DNA from: an uncultured Desulfobacterales bacterium
GTDB taxonomy: Bacteria; Desulfobacterota; Desulfobacteria; Desulfobacterales; JAFDCJ01
Assembly (NCBI GenBank): GCA_945787595.1
Contig: CALZJV010000492.1
Span: 1-6,341, forward strand
Length of the DNA stretch: 6,341 bases
Reading direction: 5' to 3'
How positions within the stretch are numbered: position 1 is the first letter of the stretch; each line of letters opens with the position of its first letter. Shown in pieces: positions 1-5,407 of the stretch. A model generated the notes under the pieces. It worked only from the letters and a program-made list of their open reading frames with translations. It was not told the DNA's origin and did not search any database. The translations under genes and the position numbers were made by a program.

Positions 1-1025
1 GTGAGCGTCGCATCCACACCCCAAAGTTTTTGAAAAGAACCCCAGATAACCATGCCATAAAAGAGGAAAACAATCGCGGCAAACAAGAAACATAGGCTAT
101 AGGCCGGCAGCTTGATGTACCACTCCACCCGTTTGATGGTTGCACCGGTGGGCTGTCCGGTAACCGTGACATACGATTTTCTTGCGACCCAGTATTTTTG
201 GAGGAAAAAGGCTGTTACCGTGGGTGTGAGCAGAAGAATCGCCAGGGTAGAACCCCTGGAGATGTCATACATGCCGGTAATCTGTAAAAACGCCTGTACG
301 GAAAGGACCCTAAAATCTCCAGATAAAACCATGGGATTGCCGAAATCGGCCATGGACTCGATAAACACCAAAAGCCAGGCACTAGCAATACCGGGAATGG
401 CCAGTGGCAGGGTTACGGTGGCAAAGACTCTGGCCCCGGAGGCTCCCAGGTCCATGGCCGCCTCTTCCAGGGCAGGATCAATGGCCTGCAGAACCCCATA
501 GAGAACCAGAAAAGCGATGGGGCCATAGGCGATGGTTTCTACCAGCACTAATCCTCCCAGCCCATATATCGAGTATTCACCGATAATCTGACTTACGATG
601 GGGGTGAGACTGCCTGATCTTCCAAAAAGCAGAATCGCTGCCAAGGCAATGACAAACGGCGGCGAGATAATGGGAAATGTTGCCGTCATCCGGAAAAAGC
701 GCTTAAATGGTAAGGGTGTCCGAGTAATGGCGTAAGCGAAAACAAAGCCCAGGATGGTTCCCGCCGTCGCTGCAAATACACCCAGGATCATGCTATTTAT
801 AAATGGCTGGAAATAATACCTTTTTGAGAACACTGCCAGATAGTTTGAGAGGTCAAATTGATTATCTACAATCAAACTGGTCTTAAAAACCATATATAAA
901 GGAAAGAGCACAAAGATCAGTAAAAAGTAAAAAATAGCTATGATGAACACCAGCAGCAGCGGCTCCTTCCATATGAGTCGCAAATTTCCTACTATCTCCT
1001 GCCTTTTTCTGCTTGGATTTATCAT
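1..1025 (-). CDS. ABC transporter permease, FbpB/AfuB-like (N-terminal 341 codons, runs off left edge)
   Basis: Inner-membrane permease of a binding-protein-dependent importer of the iron(III)/AfuB class. The frame is open from the ATG at 1025 to the window edge. Residues 23-47 form the first hydrophobic helix, and further hydrophobic spans lie at about 79-100, 114-134, 157-180, 210-225 and 260-275. The EAA loop that contacts the ATPase is clear at about 187-212, starting EEAAMDLGASGARVFATV. DFGNPMVL at 227-234 is typical of this family. A new hydrophobic helix begins at about 307, as expected for a fused protein with two permease halves of roughly 550 residues; only the first half and the start of the second are present. 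The start is supported by AAGGA five bases upstream (1031-1035). It lies downstream of a solute-binding-protein gene on the same strand but is separated by a terminator and an inverted-repeat element. The substrate cannot be read from the sequence. Confidence 0.9.
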   Translation of the reverse strand, partial: MINPSRKRQEIVGNLRLIWKEPLLLVFIIAIFYFLLIFVLFPLYMVFKTSLIVDNQFDLSNYLAVFSKRYYFQPFINSMILGVFAATAGTILGFVFAYAITRTPLPFKRFFRMTATFPIISPPFVIALAAILLFGRSGSLTPIVSQIIGEYSIYGLGGLVLVETIAYGPIAFLVLYGVLQAIDPALEEAAMDLGASGARVFATVTLPLAIPGIASAWLLVFIESMADFGNPMVLSGDFRVLSVQAFLQITGMYDISRGSTLAILLLTPTVTAFFLQKYWVARKSYVTVTGQPTGATIKRVEWYIKLPAYSLCFLFAAIVFLFYGMVIWGSFQKLWGVDATL

Positions 1026-1030
1026 GCTGG

Positions 1031-1035
1031 TCCTT
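1031..1035 (-). promoter_or_regulatory. Ribosome binding site of the permease gene, overlapping the end of an inserted element
   Basis: AAGGA on the minus strand, five bases before the permease ATG. It overlaps the TAA (1034-1036) that ends a 59-codon minus-strand reading frame in the neighbouring inverted-repeat element. The element therefore abuts the translation signal of the permease. Reading-frame coupling is possible but unproven. Confidence 0.55.
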
Positions 1036-1213
1036 AAATAGCTGAGGGTTCGGGGAGTTTCACCTCATATGCCGCTAAGGTGAACCGCGGGGATTCGCTG
1101 GTTTTCAGTATTCTGCCCGGGGAGTAGCCCATGCTGGCCGCAACAAAAGCGTACCGAGCCCTGTACACGCCCCCTATCTTTGGCGTTGAGTCCTTACAGG
1201 CAGAGACGATCAT
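1034..1213 (-). CDS. Possible 59-aa small protein of the inverted-repeat element (left-arm ORF)
   Basis: An ATG at 1213 opens a 59-residue frame that begins MIVSACKDSTPKIGG and continues through VAASMGYSPG to KLPEPSAI, ending at the TAA at 1034-1036. I do not recognise the family. There is no clear Shine-Dalgarno sequence, so translation is uncertain. Its interest is that the right arm of the element encodes the same peptide blocks outward on the other strand. The arms differ at GCC/GCT and TAC/TAT (both synonymous) and at GAA/GAC (Glu/Asp). That is what selection on a peptide would leave, but the number of differences is small. It could equally be a chance open frame in a palindromic repeat. 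Confidence 0.3.
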   Translation of the reverse strand: MIVSACKDSTPKIGGVYRARYAFVAASMGYSPGRILKTSESPRFTLAAYEVKLPEPSAI

Positions 1214-1373
1214 CGCCGCCGTGGAAACCTATCTACTGGGGCTGGTTCCGATAGAACCGCAGCGAGATAGCTGCCGTGCGATCGTTCCACGAAAATATTG
1301 TTGCGGCTAGCATGGGCTATTCCCCGGGCGCAGAGGCGAAATTTGAAAAACTCCCCGACCCCTCACATAGCTA
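1039..1373. repeat. Inverted-repeat element (MITE-like), ~335 bp
   Basis: Two nested inverted repeats occur in the same order on both sides. The outer arms are 1039-1060 and 1348-1373; they match apart from one substitution and a 4-base insertion (ATGT sense) in the right arm. The inner arms are 1117-1147 and 1298-1328, 31 bp with 29 matches. The arm interiors differ in length, about 56 bases on the left and about 19 on the right. The left arm has its own hairpin, TTCACCT/AGGTGAA, at about 1059-1084. The centre has a two-step hairpin (1160-1171 with 1182-1200) and a small GGTTC/GAACC hairpin near 1244-1258. The extreme ends read TA-GCT and AGC-TA, which would fit insertion at a TA dinucleotide as for IS630/Tc1-mariner-type MITEs. 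That origin is an inference, because TA is its own complement. No transposase is encoded. The element lies between the solute-binding-protein terminator and the permease. Confidence 0.7.
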
Positions 1374-1374
1374 A
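1276..1374 (+). CDS. Possible 32-aa partner ORF in the right arm of the inverted-repeat element
   Basis: The frame is open from 1255 (after a TAG at 1252-1254) to the TAA at 1372-1374; a GTG at 1276 or the ATG at 1312 could start it. It reads VRSFHENIVAASMGYSPG and then AEAKFEKLPDPSHS. The blocks AASMGYSPG and KLPDPS match the oppositely oriented left-arm frame, while the segment between them is shorter here. No ribosome site is evident. It is listed because it pairs with the minus-strand frame at 1034-1213. A real protein product is unproven and the family is unknown. Confidence 0.22.
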   Translation: MRSFHENIVAASMGYSPGAEAKFEKLPDPSHS

Positions 1375-1375
1375 T

Positions 1376-1418
1376 CAAAACAAAAAATCCCTACCGCTGG
1401 ATGAACCAGCAGCAGGGA
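1376..1418 (-). terminator. Rho-independent terminator after the solute-binding-protein gene
   Basis: On the minus strand, a 13-base arm starting TCCCTGCTG (1418-1406) pairs through a 5-base loop (1405-1401) with an arm ending GGTAGGGA (1400-1388). One internal mismatch and one G-U pair interrupt the stem. It is followed at once by TTTTTTG and TTTT (1387-1376). It lies 25 bases below the TAA at 1443 that ends the displaced C-terminal frame of the binding protein. It would end or attenuate transcription before the permease, a usual way to make more binding protein than membrane subunit. Confidence 0.85.
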
Positions 1419-1442
1419 CTATTTCTGATGAAACCTTTTCAT

Positions 1443-1524
1443 TTATTTGCCGATTCGGTCTCGCCAGGCTCTGACCATCTCACCTTTATTCTGACCAGCC
1501 CAGATATGATTGTAATCGATCAAT
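1443..1524 (-). pseudogene. Out-of-frame C-terminal tail of the solute-binding protein
   Basis: Directly beyond the TAA that closes the 294-residue frame, another minus-strand frame reads VKLIDYNHIWAGQ and then NKGEMVRAWRDRIGK, ending at a TAA (1443-1445). The pattern KLIDY-x(3)-WAG-x-N-x(5)-RW-type is the usual C-terminal ending of COG1840-type iron/sugar-phosphate binding proteins. Here it follows RLPVNPG after too few residues and in a different frame. Family members normally have roughly a dozen more residues between the two motifs. An out-of-frame deletion in the last part of the gene explains this best. A sequencing indel alone would not explain the missing residues. Confidence 0.75.
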
Positions 1525-2409
1525 TTAACCTGGATTAACAGGCAAACGGTTATACTTCTGAAAAAGATTCTGGGCTTTTTTAGTGAAGCACCAGTCGATA
1601 AATTGTTTGCCCAGTTCCGGTTCAGGACCACCCTTGATAAGAGACAGGCCGCCGATTTCATAGCCAGTACCTTCTTTGGGAAAGGTCATAACCACCGGGT
1701 AGCCCTTATTGACACCCTTGGCGAGAATGTCATGCGAAAACGCTATTCCCACGGCGACTTCTCCCAACCCGACCATGGGGATGCAGCCCGTACCCGATTT
1801 GGTATACTGATGAATGCTTTGTTTATCGAATTTTTCCCACCAGTCAAGCGTTTTATCAAGGCCGTGCATCTGAATCAGGGTCGCATAGGTTGTATAGGCA
1901 GTACCGGAAGTATAGGGATAGGCCATGGCAACATTCTTGGCAAAGGCCGGGCTGAGAAGATCATCCCAGGAGGTGGGGGCCTTTACTCCCTGCTTCTCTA
2001 AAAATTTGGTATTGCTAACAAAGCCGATGGCCCCGGAATAAAACCCCGTCCACTCCCAGTCTTTGGCGTGCAGCGCGTCTGTCAATTCGAAATCCGTATT
2101 GGGTTTGTAAGGGGCCAGCAATCCTTTTGAGGCGGCATTAATATGGGAGGTATTGGATCCCGCATGCCATACCGTGACCTGCGGGTTTGCGGCTTCGGCT
2201 TCAACCCTGGCCAAAACCTCACCGGAAGACATCCTGACCCAGACCACATCGATTCCTGTCTCCTTTTCAAATGCCTCGATATAATATTTTGCTTCTTCCG
2301 TATCAAATGCGTCGTAAATATGGAGAACCTTTCCCGCTGCATGGACAGTGGTAAAACCGCTAAATACGAAAACTGCAACCAGCAGCAACATAAAAATTAT
2401 TTTTTTCAT
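1525..2409 (-). CDS. ABC transporter solute-binding protein, iron(III)/hexose-phosphate type (COG1840-like), C-terminally truncated
   Basis: Periplasmic binding protein of the AfuA/FbpA-like class. Residues 1-25 are a Sec signal peptide (KK, hydrophobic core, VHA-A cleavage) with no lipobox cysteine. The mature protein starts GKVLHIYDAFDTEEAKYYIEAF, the usual first strand and helix. VWHAGSNTSHI at about 80-90, YPYTSGTAYTTYATL at about 164-178 and WCFTKKAQNLFQKYNRLPVNP near the end follow the family order. Known relatives bind ferric iron, hexose phosphates (AfuA) or phosphonates; the substrate is not decidable here, although the sugar-catabolic neighbours favour a sugar-type ligand. The start is fixed by AGGAGG five bases upstream (2415-2420). 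The normal last ~30 residues lie in another frame (1443-1524), so the product is 294 residues instead of roughly 330-340 and has a broken C-terminal helix. Whether it still folds is unknown. Confidence 0.85.
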   Translation of the reverse strand: MKKIIFMLLLVAVFVFSGFTTVHAAGKVLHIYDAFDTEEAKYYIEAFEKETGIDVVWVRMSSGEVLARVEAEAANPQVTVWHAGSNTSHINAASKGLLAPYKPNTDFELTDALHAKDWEWTGFYSGAIGFVSNTKFLEKQGVKAPTSWDDLLSPAFAKNVAMAYPYTSGTAYTTYATLIQMHGLDKTLDWWEKFDKQSIHQYTKSGTGCIPMVGLGEVAVGIAFSHDILAKGVNKGYPVVMTFPKEGTGYEIGGLSLIKGGPEPELGKQFIDWCFTKKAQNLFQKYNRLPVNPG

Positions 2410-2466
2410 GCGAACCTCCTTTCTTGTTATTTTTTCTGGGATCCCTGCTCTGAATGCCTGCGCTCC

Positions 2467-2494
2467 AGTATATATTGCTTATTTGTGGTGTCAA
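2467..2494 (-). promoter_or_regulatory. Sigma-70-type promoter of the solute-binding-protein gene
   Basis: On the minus strand a perfect -35 TTGACA (2494-2489), a 16-base spacer and a -10 TATACT (2472-2467) stand about 57 bases before the ATG. An A/T-rich tract just upstream (about 2495-2520) could act as an UP element. Transcription would start near 2460 and leave a leader of about 50 bases that includes the AGGAGG ribosome site. This near-consensus promoter implies that the transporter gene is transcribed independently of the SDR gene upstream. Confidence 0.75.
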
Positions 2495-2796
2495 GAAATT
2501 TAATATTTTAAATACAAATGCTAGTTACACTCGCAGGCCTAAATTCAGACACTTACCATAGGAGAATGTCCCCTGAAGTCATGAACCCTTTCTAGGTGAT
2601 TGATCTTCAGAAATTCTTGCTGCTGCAGGAAGCTGCCACCATTCTTTAGCAGCGCAGGCGCCGGTATGGCTGAAAAATATTGATTATAGCTGTGAGCTGA
2701 GCCATGTTAGAGAGTTTTAATGAGTGCGCGCTTGACTCAGTGTTGGTCGGAGCGATATCCAAGGATGAGATCATATACATAAAATGGGACGGAGTA
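2495..2796. other. Intergenic stretch between the SDR gene and the binding-protein promoter, with possible gene remnants
   Basis: No complete gene is present. Two protein-like fragments can be read. On the plus strand, an ATG at 2704 gives LESFNECALDSVLVGAISKD followed by EIIYIKW, which resembles the start of a PAS sensor domain. It then runs antisense into the 3' end of the SDR gene and has no ribosome site. On the minus strand, 2706-2545 is open for 53 codons without a start codon and includes the block SFLQQQEFLKINHLERVHDF; I do not recognise it. A weak terminator-like hairpin lies at the right end. The rest shows nothing I can name. Confidence 0.4.
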
Positions 2797-2805
2797 CTAG
2801 TCCCA
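2776..2805 (-). terminator. Weak terminator-like hairpin at the end of the SDR gene
   Basis: On the minus strand TGGGAC (2805-2800) and GTCCCA (2790-2785) form a 6-bp stem around a 9-base loop that contains the SDR stop codon. TTTTATGTATAT follows. The stem is short and the U-run is brief, so termination would be inefficient at best. Confidence 0.35.
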
Positions 2806-3579
2806 GGCACCGATAACATTCTGGTTCAGATCAACTAATGAACCCGTCATCATCTCGGACTGGTCACTTAGAAGATATGCCACTAGGTACGAAACATCAA
2901 GGGGTCGAAGAATTCGCCCAAAAGGCTGCTGGGCTTCAGCTTCTTCAAGCCAATTGTCACCCTTGCCCATTTGTTTTTGCACTAGGTCTTCATGTGGTGT
3001 GTAGGTCCAAGACATGTTTATGCCGTTGACTCGAATTTTATCAAACCTGAGTGCATGGGCGTTATTTTTAGTCAGAGTGGCCAAAGCGCCTTTCGATGCG
3101 GAATATGCCATGATATAGGGGGCCCCGCCGTGACTGGTATCACTGATGATGTTAACGATACTGCCACCTTTTTTTTCCCTCTTCATAATTCTGACGACTT
3201 CCCGGGTCAAAATAAATGGGGCTCTGACATTAATCGCAAACAACAAATCCCAAAGTTCCACCGTCGTATCTTCAATGGTTCCTCGGTCCGTTAACCCGGC
3301 GGCATTGACCAGCCCCTGAGCTCTACCATATTTCTGATCGCATAACCGCACAACCTTACAGCAATCCTCTTCGATAGTCAGATCGGCCTGGACGAATTCA
3401 CAGGTGCAACCGCTATCCATTATTTCACGGGCGGACGCCTCCCCATTCTCTCTGTTACGACCACAAATCACGATTCCCTCCGCCCCACAATCGGCAAGAT
3501 GAAGGGCGATTCCTTTACCTAATCCTTGGGTCCCACCCGTTACTATAAATACTTTTTCACCTAGTAAACCGCTATCCAT
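2797..3579 (-). CDS. Short-chain dehydrogenase/reductase (SDR) family oxidoreductase
   Basis: A complete classical SDR of 260 residues, cytoplasmic and NAD(P)-dependent. It has the cofactor motif TGGTQGLG at 14-21, D66 in the adenine-ring pocket, NAAG at 92-95, the structural Asn at 117, and the catalytic Ser146, Tyr159 and Lys163 (YSASK). The C-terminal stretch from PFGRILRPLDVSYLVAYLLS to DLNQNVIGAWD is typical of sugar or polyol SDRs. The start has GAGG four bases upstream, a short but usable spacing. It lies 179 bp below the Gfo/Idh/MocA gene with a palindrome between them, so it may be co-transcribed or separately controlled. By context it could oxidise or reduce a keto-inositol, keto-aldonate or related intermediate. 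The exact substrate cannot be told from the sequence. Confidence 0.9.
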   Translation of the reverse strand: MDSGLLGEKVFIVTGGTQGLGKGIALHLADCGAEGIVICGRNRENGEASAREIMDSGCTCEFVQADLTIEEDCCKVVRLCDQKYGRAQGLVNAAGLTDRGTIEDTTVELWDLLFAINVRAPFILTREVVRIMKREKKGGSIVNIISDTSHGGAPYIMAYSASKGALATLTKNNAHALRFDKIRVNGINMSWTYTPHEDLVQKQMGKGDNWLEEAEAQQPFGRILRPLDVSYLVAYLLSDQSEMMTGSLVDLNQNVIGAWD

Positions 3580-3648
3580 ATTTCCTCGCTAAATGTTTGA
3601 AGTTCATAGATGATTACTAGCCAAATATAATTACAATACCCAATCGAA
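3580..3648 (-). promoter_or_regulatory. Leader and possible weak promoter of the SDR gene
   Basis: A -10-like TATATT (3629-3624, minus strand) lies about 45 bases before the SDR start codon. The -35 position, 16-18 bases upstream, has no TTGACA match and falls at the edge of the palindrome at 3649-3675. A promoter that depends on an activator, or is blocked by a repressor bound to the palindrome, is plausible but not shown. Confidence 0.3.
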
Positions 3649-3675
3649 ATTGTTTGACACATTTTGTCAAACAAT
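3649..3675. promoter_or_regulatory. Perfect 11-5-11 palindrome, candidate operator upstream of the SDR gene
   Basis: ATTGTTTGACA (3649-3659), a 5-base centre and TGTCAAACAAT (3665-3675) form a perfect 27-bp inverted repeat in the A/T-rich gap between the Gfo/Idh/MocA and SDR genes. No U-run follows on either strand, so it is not a terminator. Its length and symmetry suit a dimeric regulator. The TTTGACA...TGTCAAA halves do not match a family consensus I can name with confidence. It would overlap the -35 region of the weak SDR promoter. Confidence 0.6.
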
Positions 3676-3758
3676 CGGCAAGTAAGGAGCTAAAGGATAG
3701 AAACAATCTACAATTTCTTATCAACAACTATTCGATGTAGACCACCTTGACAAAAACA

Positions 3759-4778
3759 TCAATCCATCGTTACAACGTTGCCTTCTTTGACCGCCGCGGT
3801 GGCTTTGATGGCCCACTCGACCGATTTATAACCATCCTCCAGGGTGACTTTGGGCGTGCCACCGTGTTGGATACAGTCGACAAAACCCTGCATTTCGGCA
3901 CGGTAGGTGAACTGCCAATAATCGTAGAACCACTCGCTGCAATGTCGGCTGACGCCGTCGGCATTCATCCATTGCACGCGGTCCCGAAAGGAGTTCGCAC
4001 CGATAGCGATGCAGCCTTTAGTGCCGAATACCTCCATGGGGGCATGATACCCATAGACACTGTTGCGGCTGGCACTGAGTATTACCATGGTACCGTTTTT
4101 GAATTTCATCAGGATGGCCGTATTGTCCATGTCGTCGTGTTGTTTGAGTCCCATATAGGCATAAACACCGCCGACGCCGTAGATGGTCTCGGCTTCCGAT
4201 CCGGTAAACCACCGGGCGGTGTCGTAATCGTGGGTCATCATGTCGGCAATAAAGCCACCGCTGGTGGGGCTGAACTTGACGATAAAATCCTCCATGCCGG
4301 CCTGGTCGCGCGATTCGATCCGCAGCAGGATGATATCGCCCAAAAAGCCTTGATCCACCTTCTGCTTGGCCGCGCAGAGATCAGGATCGAAGCGATGATT
4401 GTATCCTACCTGCAGGAGCATGCCGGGGTGGGCCTCAATCGTGTCTTTGATCAGGTTGATCTCGTTCATGGACATGCCCAGGGGTTTTTCGGTAAACACG
4501 TATTTGCACCCGGCCTTGGCGGCGGCACAGATGATCTCGCAATGGGTCTGGGAGTTGGTTGCGATCACGATACCATCCAGGTTCGAATTGCGAAGAATCT
4601 CATGGTAATCGTCGCTAACCATCTGCGGCGCAAATTGCCGGGAAGCGCTTTCCAACTCCTGAGGCAGCAGGCTGCAGATAGCGGTCAGCTCCGCATTTTG
4701 AACGCGGTGGTAAATATTGCGGGCGTGTTCCAAACCAAGGCGTCCTAAACCAATGATGCCTAGTTCAACAGGTTTCAT
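3759..4778 (-). CDS. Gfo/Idh/MocA family dehydrogenase, inositol-2-dehydrogenase-like
   Basis: A complete 339-residue NAD(P)-dependent sugar or cyclitol dehydrogenase of the usual family length. The N-terminal Rossmann fold begins ELGIIGLGRLGLEHARNIY, with the cofactor glycines at 10-15. ATNSQTHCEI at 73-82 and TEKPLG at 96-101 follow, giving the catalytic Lys98. In the C-terminal sheet domain, GGFIADMMTHDYDTARWF at 174-191 supplies Asp179 and His183. The Lys, Asp-x3-His arrangement matches the catalytic triad of inositol dehydrogenase (IolG), so oxidation of a ring hydroxyl of an inositol or similar sugar is likely. The start has AAAGGAG with an 8-base spacer (4787-4793). The isomerase remnant ends 28 bp upstream on the same strand, so the two probably share a transcript. 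Substrate assignment within this broad family remains an inference. Confidence 0.9.
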   Translation of the reverse strand: MKPVELGIIGLGRLGLEHARNIYHRVQNAELTAICSLLPQELESASRQFAPQMVSDDYHEILRNSNLDGIVIATNSQTHCEIICAAAKAGCKYVFTEKPLGMSMNEINLIKDTIEAHPGMLLQVGYNHRFDPDLCAAKQKVDQGFLGDIILLRIESRDQAGMEDFIVKFSPTSGGFIADMMTHDYDTARWFTGSEAETIYGVGGVYAYMGLKQHDDMDNTAILMKFKNGTMVILSASRNSVYGYHAPMEVFGTKGCIAIGANSFRDRVQWMNADGVSRHCSEWFYDYWQFTYRAEMQGFVDCIQHGGTPKVTLEDGYKSVEWAIKATAAVKEGNVVTMD

Positions 4779-4806
4779 GCCGTTTTCTCCTTTACCCGGT
4801 TAAGGG

Positions 4807-5091
4807 TTACAGTTTTAGAGCGCGAAGATAGTCGATGCCCCGCCGGGCAGCGATTTCGGCGGCCGGGTCGGGCCGGTGTTCACCGGAGACAAAGCCGGTG
4901 TACCCGGTGTCCAATAACGACCGGAGGATCGATGGAAAATCCTGATGACCGGCACCGGGGTACCAACGGTTCGAATCGGCAACATGAAAATGAAAGATCC
5001 GCTCGCCGCAGGCGCAAATACTTTCTTCAATACTTGGCTCTTCGATATACATATGAGTGGATAGACATATCGATAGCTTTAACTGTGACAT
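4807..5091 (-). CDS. Sugar-phosphate isomerase/epimerase (TIM barrel, AP-endonuclease-2 type) with large internal deletion
   Basis: A 94-residue product that joins the typical first strand of the family (MSQLKLSICLST, 1-12) directly to its C-terminal third. HMYIEEPSIEESI (13-25), FHFHVADSNRWYPGAGHQDF (33-52) and the final GYTGFVSGEH ... AARRGIDYL are classic. Intact members have about 270-290 residues, so roughly 180 residues are missing, including the barrel strands that carry the first metal-binding Glu and Asp. It cannot be catalytically active. The ATG at 5091 is chosen over an in-frame ATG at 5175 because AAAGGAGAGG (5096-5105) precedes it and because MSQLKLSIC is the family-like N-terminus. 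The frame is intact across the junction. The full-length enzyme would have been an isomerase or epimerase, comparable in class to IolO, IolE or IolI. It lies just upstream of the dehydrogenase gene and is best called a remnant. Confidence 0.75.
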   Translation of the reverse strand: MSQLKLSICLSTHMYIEEPSIEESICACGERIFHFHVADSNRWYPGAGHQDFPSILRSLLDTGYTGFVSGEHRPDPAAEIAARRGIDYLRALKL

Positions 5092-5407
5092 GGTTCCTCT
5101 CCTTTCAGACCTCATTATCAAATAAAATTGACCGTAGAGCTTTATAGACCGAGATATTGCCATTAAATTGGACATTCGGTCGGTCTGGGTTCAAAGGTTC
5201 AGGGTTCCTGGTTCAGGGTTAATCCCATCACGCTTTTTCCCTTTAGCATTGATTTCATTGGTTAATGTGGCAGGGAAATCAACCTCTGAACCTTTGAACC
5301 GTGAACCCTTTAACCAATTAACCAATCGCCAAGGCTGCAAACGGAGCCTTTTGTCCAAATACTATGGCCTAATTCTAAACGCAATGACGAGATCTACCAT
5401 TATGCCG
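5092..5407. other. Intergenic gap between the hydrolase and isomerase-remnant genes
   Basis: Apart from the isomerase ribosome site and an inverted GGTTCA repeat cluster, no gene is visible. Short open frames on the plus strand have no ribosome site and no recognisable content. No good -35/-10 pair stands before the isomerase start; TATAAA and TGATAAT occur without a matching -35. No U-tailed terminator follows the hydrolase stop, so read-through transcription is possible. Confidence 0.5.
5188..5300. repeat. Inverted cluster of GGTTCA-type short repeats
   Basis: The left arm GGTTCAAAGGTTCAG (5188-5202) is perfectly complementary to 5286-5300, with an ~83-base centre. Around the arms the unit recurs imperfectly: GGTTC at 5188, 5196, 5204 and 5210 on the left, and TGAACC at 5287, 5295 and 5302, then TTAACC-type copies, on the right. 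The cluster could form a long hairpin. Its function is unknown. It looks like a dispersed non-coding repeat, not a transposon end, because no target duplication or transposase is visible. Confidence 0.65.

Noticed and set aside
112..501. Plus-strand open frame of 129 codons near the left edge
   Set aside because: It is antisense to the ABC permease, whose EAA loop and membrane helices are evident on the minus strand.
1131..1371. Plus-strand reading as a frameshifted N-terminal remnant of an enolase-superfamily (muconate-cycloisomerase-like) gene
   Set aside because: MLAATKAYRALY ... FGVESLQAETIIAAVETYLL looked suggestive, followed by a second frame. However, the second frame lies in the inverted copy of the first arm, so palindromic structure explains the sequence better than a decayed gene.
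2545..2590. GGGGACATTCTCC...AAGTGTCTGAATT sequence (minus strand) as an insertion-sequence end
   Set aside because: It is reminiscent of ends seen near some transposases, but no inverted partner, target duplication or transposase is present in the window.
3747..4748. Long plus-strand open frame (333 codons) opposite the Gfo/Idh/MocA gene
   Set aside because: It is a full antisense shadow of a dehydrogenase with clear cofactor and catalytic motifs. It has no ribosome site, and its translation has no recognisable domain.
5092..5175. Upstream in-frame ATG at 5175 as the start of the isomerase remnant
   Set aside because: The extra residues are not family-like, while the ATG at 5091 has a strong AAAGGAGAGG site and begins a typical family N-terminus.
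5331..5355. AAGGCT/AGCCTT hairpin followed by TTTTG on the plus strand, as a terminator
   Set aside because: The stem is only 6 bp and no plus-strand gene ends there; on the minus strand no U-run follows.
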